Origin: Latrodectus hesperus
Lineage: Eukaryota > Arthropoda > Arachnida > Araneae > Theridiidae
DNA length: 64,000 nucleotides
Reading direction: 5' to 3'
Assembly: GCA_037975125.1 (NCBI GenBank)
Contig: CM075850.1
Span: forward strand, 71,033,890-71,097,889
Below, piece by piece: positions 13,960-64,000 of the stretch (positions are counted from its first letter, which is position 1; the number at the start of each line of letters is the position of its first letter). Under the pieces are notes generated by a model. It saw nothing but the letters and a program-made list of their open reading frames with translations, ran no database searches and was not told the DNA's origin. A program made the position numbers and the translations under genes.

Positions 13960-16900
13960 ATGTCGAAGATATAACTGTAAAAAAAGGTTACATTTGTAGA
14001 TAAATATTTTCATTGTGTAACGAATTGATTTATTTTACTTCAAACACTTAAGAAATTACACTGACTGAAGCTATTGTATATGTAATTGAATTGAAATAAT
14101 ATAAATCTTTGAAAATAGTTACAAGAAATTTTTCTCTTTTTTAACTTATTAATTCTAAATTTTATATAATATTTACATTTCCCATGATTGGTGATGACTT
14201 TAATATGCAGTGACAAACACTCTCTTATCACTTTTCAATTGTGAGAAGAGGCCTTTTACTCTGAAGAATGAGTTTATACATGTATATAATTATTATTACA
14301 CCACACGATGGGTAATATAAGGCAAGGTTTTTCAAACATATTGATTTTAGGAAATGTTTTTCAATGAACAGGTTCTATTTAAAAAAAAATGTTCCCAGAA
14401 AGAAAAACTTCCTAGCACCCTTTAAAATAAATGTGATTACTCAAAACAATACATATAATCTCCTATTCAGTGATTCTTATCTTTCATTAATAAGAGTATG
14501 CATTTACATATAGTCAACTTTTGAACTTAGAAGTAAGATGTTGATTTAAACTATACTCACATTTCTTTTATTTATACGATATTCCACTCTTACTGATTTA
14601 GGAATGTGATGTGTGGATTTAATGCTGTTTAATGTGTCAATTATTATTTGTGATTAAACATGATTTATAAATGGAATTTCAAATATTTTATTCTGCAAAT
14701 TATAACCACAGAAACTTACAAGTAACTAACTAAATTTTCTGGGCTCACTAAATTTAAGATGGTATAACAATACATTGGACTCGAGTAAATAACTGGTAAA
14801 AAATTTCTAAGTTTTTTCTAAACATAAACTCACTTGAAACAGTTAAACACTTTTATGGAAAGGTATCCTGATAAGTTTATAAATTTGCTCAGATGTTATA
14901 AAAAAAAGAATTTAGAAGCATATTAAAGGTTATTGTTTTAATATGTAACTAAGAAGAAAAAAAAGACACTTCAAATTCTATCAAATTATTTTAATTCAGA
15001 GACAAAGTTTGATAATAAAAACAATATTTCAATACTTGAAGTAAAAAGTTTCCATGAAAATTTTATTCTAAGAAATTCAGTATTCTGTACCCTTAATGTG
15101 TAACACTTGTATGTTTACAATGACTCAATCATCTCTTTCCAAATGACATCTAAATGAGAATTCTCGATGTAGGGTTTTCATCTAAAATCATAGTATATTT
15201 ATGACAGCTGCATATCATTTTTTGGCTTAATTTTCATTGCATGGGTCAGTCAATACTCAAGTCATCTGAATAAAGCAAAAACCATAAGATTTCTGTGAAA
15301 ATATACTACAGTTCCCATGCGTGATTGTTTGATATAGCTTTACAGTGTACATAATTGTGAGATCCTTTTTTTCTTTGAAGAATCCTGTGCAAAAACAAGC
15401 TGGAATACATGCTCAGTTAGTGCAAAACGTTATTTAAAATTGCTACAGATGGTGATGCCAAGCTTTAAGAACATAATCTTCATGCAGAATGCCACACCAT
15501 CTCATTTCTTCAATAAAGCAGTTTCTGATAAACACATTTGGTGAGGAATGTGACTAATTAGTAATTACAATTAAAAGAAATAGTTCTTTTACTTACCAGA
15601 TATAACAGGTGGTTTTGGGCTGTGTAGAGTTGCATAAAATCCCGAGTGTGTCATATGCCATATTCTTAAGTGGAGTCAAAGGATGTCACATTTACCATGA
15701 AATCTACATTTATTTGAATATGCTACCCACAACTGTTAAAAATATTCTTACTAAGTTCCAAAATAGAAATTTGTGCTGATGAGCACATAAAACAACTGCT
15801 ACTGTAACAGGTTTAAAAATATTTACCTTGAATATTAATAAACGTAGTTTTAAACGAAAATCTGATTTCAATGCACGATAAAAGTTATATCTGTCATAAA
15901 ATTTCCCCTTCTTGTGAATCAGTATTTTGCTAACTGCATTTACATATTCCAATTTGCTGTGGGGAATTTGTGGAAAGTCCTGCATATCTGAGGATTCAAA
16001 TTCTCAAAAAGTGAAATCAAGAAATTTTTTAAGAGTAAATTTTTTCCAAAAAGTAACATTCACACAAAATACTTTTGTAATAAAACTTAGCTAACTTGTA
16101 ATTACATACGCATATTTATAAATCATTTTGGAAAGGTGATAAATATATATGGGTAAAAACTAATACAAGTATATTTTTATTTAGATTTAAAATTATTTCA
16201 AAAGAATAAAATGAACAACAAATTTTTCGTTTACGTATTTTTTAATTGTTTATATAGAGGGATATTTCTGAATTCGTTAATATAGCTCCTTTTTTACTAA
16301 TTTGTTGTGAACTTAAAAGATGAATAAAATATATTTATTTGTAATCATATAATAGTTTATATTAAATCAGGACACACAAATTTGAGATGAAAAAAATGGA
16401 AACTAAATGTACAATTATTTCAAACTTTCAACTTATTTTTATTTAATAAAAATGCATAATTTTTCTTTACATTTATTTTCAAATTTTTTTTTAACTGTTC
16501 TGGCATTACATGTGCATATTCCAGGCTTATCTGTTAATTTGATTATTCAACACAATTTTATTTTAAATACATGCTACTTTTTGTTCCCCTGAAGATCCCA
16601 TATGAAATTTTGTGATTAATACTAATTAGTGTGTCTTTTTTTTAAATTTCTTTACCATAATTTATTTGTTTATTTGTTATTATTAGTTAAGCAATTTCAT
16701 TAAGGAAAGAGTATGAGTTATTTTCTTCATATAAGTATAACTAGTACTCTTGTCAGGACTAGCAAAATGAATATAATTATCCTTTCCTTATTATATTGCT
16801 GACATCTACTATGTATCTCTTCAAGTTAACACTCAGCCATGATTTTTTTTAACCATGAAATCCATTGCTGCATTCAGAGACATTCATAAGAAAGTGGCAA

Positions 16901-18843
16901 AGTAACTATTTTTTATTCATAAAAGTTTTGTCTATTTGATAGTAAAGTGAAATTAAAACAAATTTACTGAATCTGTGTAATAGGGTCAAAATAATCTTTA
17001 GTAAAACTTCAAAATCACAGATAGTTTTATTAAAACTAAAAAAAGAAGCTTCAGCCTTTTATTTTAATTGATTACTTATCACATTTAGACCTAAACATAA
17101 AATGTTTCATATCATAAAATAATGGAATGGGCATTTTTTTAACTACTTGTAGTGACATTAAGAACAATTTACAATTCAAATAAATTCCATCTTCACGCCT
17201 CACAACATTTAAAATTTTGAAACTTACATTGTTTGTAAATGAAACATTTTTGATACACCTTGTTATAATTAAATATAAGCTATAATAAATATAAAGCAAA
17301 GTTTTAATCAATTTTTCATGCAGAGCAAAAAGTATAGGTACTTCACAGCCAATAAATTAATGTATAAAACAGGTAAAAAGAAATATACATAAATTATAAG
17401 AAAATATGAAAAAAAAAAATAAATACACCATTTCTGCAGATCTTGAGAAACTTTCATGAAGCATTTAGAAACATTAAACATTGTTTTAATTTTGTAAGCA
17501 ATTATTGGTGGATATAAATACCATAGAAAAAAATCCAGTTGCAAATATTAATTCATACCTAAATTCTTTCTTTTGTTTTTAGTTAAAAAGTTTTTAATTT
17601 TGCATTAGATAGAGAAATACAGAATATATTTATATTGATATTTTGAAATATTGATTTTTTGAATTGAACATCAATTTGATTCAATAAAATTAAACCGTCT
17701 ACTTAAAACTGATAGTTTTTTTCCACATTTATGATTAATGTCCACAAGAGTTTTATAAGTTTGCAAAATGTATATTTTTATTTGAAAAATGATAAATGTT
17801 CTATTTTCAGAGAGAATTATGTAACACCTTAGATTTTTTTCATTATATAAATATTGCTTTTAACTAGAACATCCAAATTACAATCATGAATAAATTCTAA
17901 TTACTCTTACCAGTATTTAATTTCAAAAATAAATTTGAAGTAAATTTAAAATTTTTATTAAATGTTTCCATCAACACAAATAAGTAGATTACATTTCCAA
18001 CTCTTAAAGGGACATACATATTTTTCAAAAGATGTTTTAAATAATCCTTTATTAATATAATTGATTATTTAATAGTCAACATAGACATTATTAAAATTAA
18101 TTTAAAGTGTATATAAAAATAGAGTTTAAAATAAAAGAAATCAACTTAGTAGACCAAGCATGACATTTTTTGTTTTAAGAAACACAAGTTACGTTCTTCA
18201 GTTTGAAGGGTTTTTTTATATACCTAGAATATATCTAACGATCGCTAACCAATCATATCAAGGCACTGATGAAAAAACTATTTTTGATTGATTTGATGTT
18301 AATACAAATGTTTATTTTCACTACACAATAATAGCTTACAATTCAATAAAAAAGCAAATTTGTATTATTAAGTGTATTCTATTATTGTGAGGACACAAAA
18401 ATTATTTTAATTCTTTTAAAATTTCATTGGAAATAAATTAAATCTACAAATTGGATAACATTTTCTAACCAAAAAGAGGATTGATCTAAAGAAATACATT
18501 TTCAGGACGATAAGGAAAAAACTTTCAGAATTGCACAAATTTTGATATATGGTTTCTTGAACTTCATAGACAATTCATATAATCTTTCATAATTACATTT
18601 CATTAGTGATTTAAAGAAATATTTAAAATGAAATTTTCAAGAATCAATACTTTAGTAAATTTGAGATATAAGCTTAAAATATTAATGTAACTCTAAAATG
18701 TAAAAATTATTAAAGAAATTAATTTTTTATCAGAAGTTTTTCTAAAAGAATTTGGATGAAATCAAATGTGTTATCTTTGTTATTCAGACTGAATATGTAG
18801 TATAAGTATACAAAAAATTGATATTCAAAATGAGTTCAATATA
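13960..18843. other. Intergenic AT-rich DNA, 3' of TBC1D31
   Basis: No gene is supported here. A short fragment at about 15440-15550 on the + strand (MPSFKNIIFMQNATPSHF) resembles a DDE transposase remnant (the Q-D/N-A-P-H block) but is too short to name. A 91-codon minus-strand frame at 15710-15985 is discussed among the findings. The TBC1D31 3' end must lie near the start of this stretch; AATAAA-like words are too common here to choose one. Confidence 0.6.
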
Positions 18844-20148
18844 CCAGGTATATGCAAATGAAATGAGACGATTATTTTAAAAAAAAGACATAATAAATTT
18901 GCGAAAACTGTAAATATTTCTTTATTTGAAATAATATCCATTGCTAGCTACGCATTTTTTCCATTTTTCGGGCAATTAATTTGTGAATACCAGACGAAAA
19001 AAAATGATTGGTCTTTTGAGGCCAGCCAGTCATCAAGTTAAGATTTGACGTTTTCGTAAGAAGAGAAGCGCTGGTTAGCCAATGGGTGCCGCAATGATGT
19101 TAATAAGTGGTATTCGGAAGGAGCCAAGTCTGGCGAATAAGCCGCAAGTGCTAAGGGCTCTAAGTCGAATGCCTTAACGATGTCCTTGGCCGGTCTAGCA
19201 CGGTGGCTAAGGGCGTTGTCATCAAGGAAAATCACTTTGTGTTGCCGTTTCTTGTATTGATTGCATTTTACGAGTAAATATCGTAAAAAGTATCGTTCAA
19301 ATCAAGTAATTGTTGCTTGTAGCGATCAGTAATAACAGTTTCGACAGGTTTGAGGAGCTCCTAATTGATTGGCCCTTCCTGGTCACAGAAAATACACAGC
19401 AATGTTGTGGCCTAAGCGATTCGGCCTTGCTTCCGATTTGGACAGATGTCCGGGGCCAACATATGATCGATTACGCTTGGGATTCTCAAAATAAATCCAT
19501 TTTTCATCGCCAGTCACAATACGATGGAGATAAGACTTGCGTTTGCAGCGGGCAAGCAACATTTCACACACAATTTTTCAGTTTTCCTGCTGACGGTTCA
19601 TTAGCTTGTGTGGTACCTATCTGCCAACCTTTATTATCTTGCCCATTATTTTGAGACGATGGGAAACAGTGCTCTGGTCAACATTAAATTGTTCTGCAAG
19701 ATGTTCTTGTGTTTGGCCATCATCTTCATTGAGTAATGCTTACAATTCAGCATCTTCAATTTTTTTTGGTGGTCTGCCACGCTCCTTGTTTCTCACATCG
19801 AAATAACCATTTTGAAACTTTTCAAACCACCTGTAGCAGTTGTCACTGCAAAGAGCATTGCCATCCTATGCTTCTACAAGCATTTGATGCAATTCGGCAG
19901 TATTTTTCTTCAGATTGTAACAAAATATTAATGCTGTCCGCAAATCGTGGTTGGAAGTCATAAAATTCGACATTTTCAACACAGTAAAAAAAAAAAAAAA
20001 TGCACACTGAAACTCGTCCAAATGTAAATTATATTTTTATATCAAAGTTCAAACTATAAAAAAATCACGTGTTACGGTTTTGTAATGTTTGTATACATGC
20101 GAGAGGACATCTGTTAGCAATCGTCGCATTTGAAATGCATACACCTGG
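18844..20148 (-). mobile_element. Mariner element, full length, transposase inactivated
   Basis: The element is 1305 bp, flanked by TA on both sides. The inverted repeats begin CCAGGTATATGCAAATGAAA on the left and CCAGGTGTATGCATTTCAAA from the right. Minus-strand transposase: start about 19972 (MSNFMTSNHDLRTALIF), a frame break after MLVEA, then WFEKFQNGYFDVRNKERGRP, HLAEQFNVDQSTVSHRLKIM, HRIVTGDEKWIYFENPK, and FLDDNALSHRA followed by YSPDLAPSEYHLL. These carry the first (GDEKW), second (DDNA) and third (PDLAPSEYH) catalytic blocks of the mariner DD34D family. At least four in-frame stops and one frameshift show it is dead. It sits in the intergenic space between the two converging genes, flanked by featureless AT-rich DNA. 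Confidence 0.92.
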
Positions 20149-22670
20149 TATGATTACTCGTAATGAAATGTGTGTTTATATGGAAGTCTATTTTTAAAAT
20201 TAAAAAAATATACACAAAATAAGTGAGACAAAGTTGTCCAGAGGACCTGTGTATTTTTTAAAATATCAATTGTTGTAATTCTAGTGATATTAATGTGTTT
20301 TTGTGTAAAAGTATTCATATAAATCGATGTATTTTAATGTTACAGAAAGAGCTCAGGATATTTTTATTTCAAAAGTTCTACATTAAAATAAATACAAATG
20401 GTAAAAATATTAATAAAATTAGATTCTACTACAGACATAAAACAAAGAGAGCTTCCAAATAAATAAGCTATAAATTAATGCTCATGAGTTAAAGCATTTT
20501 TAATTTTCTCACTGAATTAATACTCTTAGATATTCAAGCAATAAAAATTAAGTAAATAAATTTAAAATTATCTTAGCAACATGTCATTTATATAAAAAAA
20601 ATATATTATCACAAAATGATAATTCAATGAATATTTGAATTAATGTTATATGAGGAATTATATATCCCTAATCAGAATTCTTAAAAAGTAAAATTATTAA
20701 GGTAATAATTTTTCAACTTTCACAGTGAATTGCAATATAACACAAACTTATATTCTATAAATATAATACAAATAAAAATCTATTGTCTTTAAATATATAA
20801 CAAGTTTACTCACTACATTTGACTTACTAGCACAAGATTTTATATTTGCTCATCTCTGAACAGTTAAACATCAATTTGATATAATGATTAAGTATAAGCC
20901 AAGTTTAAATACATTCCATTTATCACAGACAAAATTTTCTGCTCTACTCGACTAGCACTGAAAAAATTCTAAAATTTTCATCCCTAATTATACAACTCTT
21001 CAAAAATATGTGTACACAGAGTTCAGTTAAAAAATCAGTGCATTCTGATAAATTACATTATGCAATAAAAAATTATACAAAACAGATTGAAAATAATACT
21101 CATACATACTCTTGAAAGTTAACAAATTTACAAATATTTCAATTACTAAACACAAGATTTTATATTTGCCCAAAATTGAAGAAAAAGTTTTAATTTTACC
21201 ATTCACTCAAACAAAAATAAGAATAAAGGATATATATTCACATATATATTAGTATACATGGTATTACTGTGCACATATAACAAAGTTACCTCTAAATTAT
21301 TTTGTATAAATAATTTACTGATTCTTTTGTTTAATATTAAAACTATTTAAATGAACATGAAGTTTTATAATTGTATTTGAGTATTTGATAAAAAAATCAA
21401 AATATCCAACAGTAAATTTTAATATGTTGGTTAAGTTTAAAATACAATGAGGTAACACAAGATGTGTGACTTCATTTATAGTTATCTACTATACACAGGC
21501 AACAGTTAATGCAAAAATTGAAATTGAAAAGACTATAGATGAGTAAACAAAATTTATCATAAATGAAATTAGTCCATTTAGTGTTTTTAGTTAGGTAATA
21601 CAACAATATATTCTTTGTTCAAAAATAAGTTTGGTTAAAGATGTAATGAAATATTTATAAAAGATATCTCTCATAGCAATTACATTTTGTACTGAATATT
21701 CCCTTTTTATAATTAATTGGTTAGATACAGTGTTTAAAATTACGCCAAAGGGGAAACTTAGAAGTAAAATTTCGACAAAATAAGTAATGAATATGTATTT
21801 ACAAAATATTCTAATGACTTACATTTTTAAGACATGAAAATTTAATAAATCCATTATATATTTGCTCTTATATAAAAGTATAAAATGCAAATTTAAATAT
21901 AAAATATTCAGTTTATAAAAGAAGCGTTTTGATAAAAATATGCATTTGAAGTATAATTTATATATATAAGTTTCAAAACGAATAAATATACATTTGGTGG
22001 GAAAATTATTCTAATTGATACTATAGAGTAAATTTAAAAGCAATTGGTAGAAAATAACAGTTATTAAATTTGAAGCTTAACATCAAAAACGCTAAAAGCA
22101 TATAAAAAGAGTTGGGCTTCATTATATTGGTTCTTATATTCAGATATTACAAGTGACAAATAATTTATCACTTAGGTGGATAATTAACTTATTAAAAAAA
22201 TAAATGTATTGATGAAGTAGAAAAATTGGACACAAAAATTTTCCATATTTTAATATGAGCTATAAAATATTTTCAGCAGAAAATATTTAAAATGGATATA
22301 TTTCATATATTGCTGTAATAAAATTAAGCTAACAAATTTCATTTCAGAAGATATTTTTAAAAATACAATATATTGTAAAAAAATGCATTTATTAGAAACA
22401 TAAGAATGGAACACAAAGCACATCTTGTTTTATAATACTTACAAATTGTATAGAAATGACAAAACAGACACACTGCATACATTTATACTATGACACAAAT
22501 TTTGTAAGTCATGGAACACAAAATAGTAAATAAAAATAAACTGTTATAAAATAATATTGTAAAAAGATCAGATCAGTGTGAGGTGGGATAATAAGCAAAA
22601 TAAGTGCATCACAGAATCTATGTAAGATACAGCTAATATGAAAATGAAATCAAAACAGCAACGAAGATAT
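20149..22670. other. Intergenic AT-rich DNA and KCC 3' untranslated region
   Basis: No coding sequence, repeat family or structured element seen. The KCC 3' UTR must extend leftward from 22670; a minus-strand AATAAA lies at 22388-22393, about 280 bases after the stop, but in this base composition it may be chance. Confidence 0.5.
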
Positions 22671-61989
<39,319 letters not shown>

Positions 61990-64000
61990 CTATCAAAAAT
62001 TTAATATGTATTTAAAAAATCAATCATGTGAGAATTAATTGTATTGCAAAATAAAATGAACACTAATTAACCATTCAAATAAAAACAATACAATTAATTG
62101 AATGGACATATTACAAAGACTTTTTCAAAATCATTTATTGCATATAAATTCATTATATAAAATGCATGTTTCTAAACTAAAAATACATAGTACATTTCAT
62201 AGATATACACAATGTATAATGTTAAGTACTATGCACACTTTTACAGGAATTCTAGCACTTTATATACACACTTTAAAATGTATTTTGTTTGTTTTATTAA
62301 AGCTTATATTCAGAAACTTTCTAATCAAAAGTATCTTGTGTGCATTATATAAAAGAATTATCTGCATTTTTACTTACTTTTAACAAGACATTTAATTTTC
62401 TTTAAGCAATATTTTTGTTTCTGGAATCCTTAAATTTTTATAATTAAAAATATAACAATTTATATTATTTTTTTAAATATTAATCCCATGGAAAATTTTG
62501 TGATTCAAAATATCAAAGGATTCCAAATTAATTCATTCTCAAATACTTTATTTTATTTATAGGTTTATTTCTTCACATTAGGTAAATTATACAATATTTG
62601 TAACAATAAAGTGAATGCTAATATTAACATTTGGTATAAATTTATCTTAATTAGCTGCAATCAAAGCATATTCAACACTATTTCTTGATAATATTTAAAG
62701 GTCATCCCAGAAAACATTGAAAATTGAGTTGCACAGTTACCAAAATATTTTTATGTGCTGATATTTTATCAGATAAATTTAAATTTCCAGTAATAGCTTT
62801 TTGAACAAGGTTTTATTCTTTAAGTATGCTCAGGTCAACAAATTGATTAAAAGTTAGGCTTGATAAAAAGAGAAGCATATTACTATACTATTTTCACTTT
62901 CAAATCTAAAATTGAAATTATTTAAACAATATCACCTTTATTAGTAATGTTTTTAGGAGCACTCACATTAAATATGAAATGGCCATAATGGCCTGATTGG
63001 TTAAGGTGTCATTCTCATTATCAGAAGGTAGCAAATTCAAATCCTGACTACCTTGTTTGCTAAAGGTGACTGTTGCACATTAAAACTGGGCATGGTTGCT
63101 TTATCCTCTAAGTGAAATCACACCACTGGGGTGGCAATTCAAGTATTGGGGGTCTTCTACTTGGGCCATGCTTCAAAATCATAAAAACTCCACCCGGCTG
63201 CTCCTATCTAACTGGTAGAACCCAGCGCAGGGCTAAGTACAGGGAAGCATGCTGGTGCAATAACATTATATATAAAGAAGTTCTTACATATGATACAAAT
63301 ACCTTGTAGAAATGATTGGGAAAATTTTCAAACATTCCAAACAAGACTAATTTAACTAATGATTAAAAGAAAATAATATACATATTTAATAGATATTCGC
63401 GTTTAAGTTAATAAAAATATTGAATTCATAAATAGCAAGTAATATACAAGAAAATGAATCAGTAAAAAAATTAATTTAAGTAAAACAATAAATTTAACAT
63501 TTGGAGATTATAAAAAAATGCAGAAGCAAGATCAAAGAAACAAATAATTGATAACATTTGAATAATAAAGAATAAGGTCAATTTATATAGCAAAATTACA
63601 TAATTTTTTCTAAGCTAAGAATCATTCGTTTTCAGTAAAATAAAAAATATATAAACTGAAAATATTAGAAATAAGTCACTTTTTAAGAATATTAATTTTT
63701 TATACAAAATATAAAATGTGAAAAATCATATACACAATATAGAAATAATTTATGCAGATATGGAATTTTGAGTGCATTAGTTTTATAACTATACATAAAC
63801 AATTTTAAGCAATGCATTAAAATTATTTAAATTAAAAATTTCTTCTCCTATGAAAGACAATAGCCTATTATCTATATAGCTCTAATATGACAGTGATTCA
63901 TACATAATAAGACTTATTAAATAACTACGTTGCTTATTATTATTATAGTTAAAGAAAAATTTTGAAGTACATTTATAATACATTCTAAAATCCTAAATTC
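61990..64000. other. KCC intron to the right edge
   Basis: The next upstream KCC exon, which should end just before the Trp/Ser junction of the last membrane segments, is not found here, so this intron exceeds 2 kb. It contains one family A SINE. A 93-codon frame at 62102-62383 is AT-driven. Confidence 0.55.
62979..63265 (+). mobile_element. tRNA-derived SINE, family A, second copy
   Basis: Same family and orientation as 4551-4853. Head GCCTGATTGGTTAAGGTG and AAATTCAAATCC; body with GGGGGTCTTCT, ACTCCACCCGGCTGC and CAGGGCTAAGTACAGG. It is inside the KCC intron at the right edge of the window. Confidence 0.7.

Noticed and set aside
17072..17544. Two adjacent minus-strand frames of 78-79 codons
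   Set aside because: AT-driven composition, no recognisable motif, no consistent splice signals.
62102..62383. 93-codon plus-strand frame near the right edge
   Set aside because: Low-complexity AT-driven composition, inside a KCC intron, no domain.

Overview
This window is AT-rich animal DNA with long introns, many short interspersed repeats and several transposon classes. A chelicerate, probably a spider, is my best guess from the mix of tRNA-derived SINEs, mariner, Ty1/copia, Ty3/gypsy and Penelope-like elements together with gene architecture. That taxonomic call is inference. There are no prokaryotic features.

Two protein-coding genes converge. On the + strand, from before the window to 13959, lie the last ten exons of a TBC1D31 (WDR67)-like gene: the TBC-domain half followed by a short coiled-coil tail. 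On the - strand, from beyond the right edge down to 22671, lie the last twelve exons of a K-Cl cotransporter (KCC, SLC12A4-7 family): the final membrane segment and the complete cytosolic C-terminal domain. All exon junctions of both genes are phase-consistent. The one exception is a KCC exon (31512-31621) that is one base short and therefore frameshifted. The KCC gene has three introns with textbook U12 (minor spliceosome) 5' splice sites, one of them of the AT-ATCC class.

The intron between KCC exons 56185-56291 and 37142-37258 is 18.9 kb because of nested insertions. A Ty3/gypsy element (43894-51217, GTCT target duplication) sits inside the 3' LTR of a Ty1/copia element (37763-51601, AATA duplication). 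The copia element in turn sits inside an older terminal-inverted-repeat element. LTR divergence agrees with this order: the copia LTRs differ at about nine substitutions, the gypsy LTRs at about two. Both elements are antisense to KCC.

The most unusual thing found is in the copia element. Between integrase and reverse transcriptase its polyprotein carries what reads as a methyl-CpG-binding domain (MBD), with the two DNA-reading arginines, the intervening aspartate and the C-terminal Phe-Asp-Phe of MeCP2-type MBDs all in place.

The rest is introns and intergenic DNA. It holds two mariner relics with both terminal repeats, a decayed Penelope-like reverse transcriptase, two MITE-like elements, at least six SINE-like insertions, long (AT)n tracts and several foldbacks.
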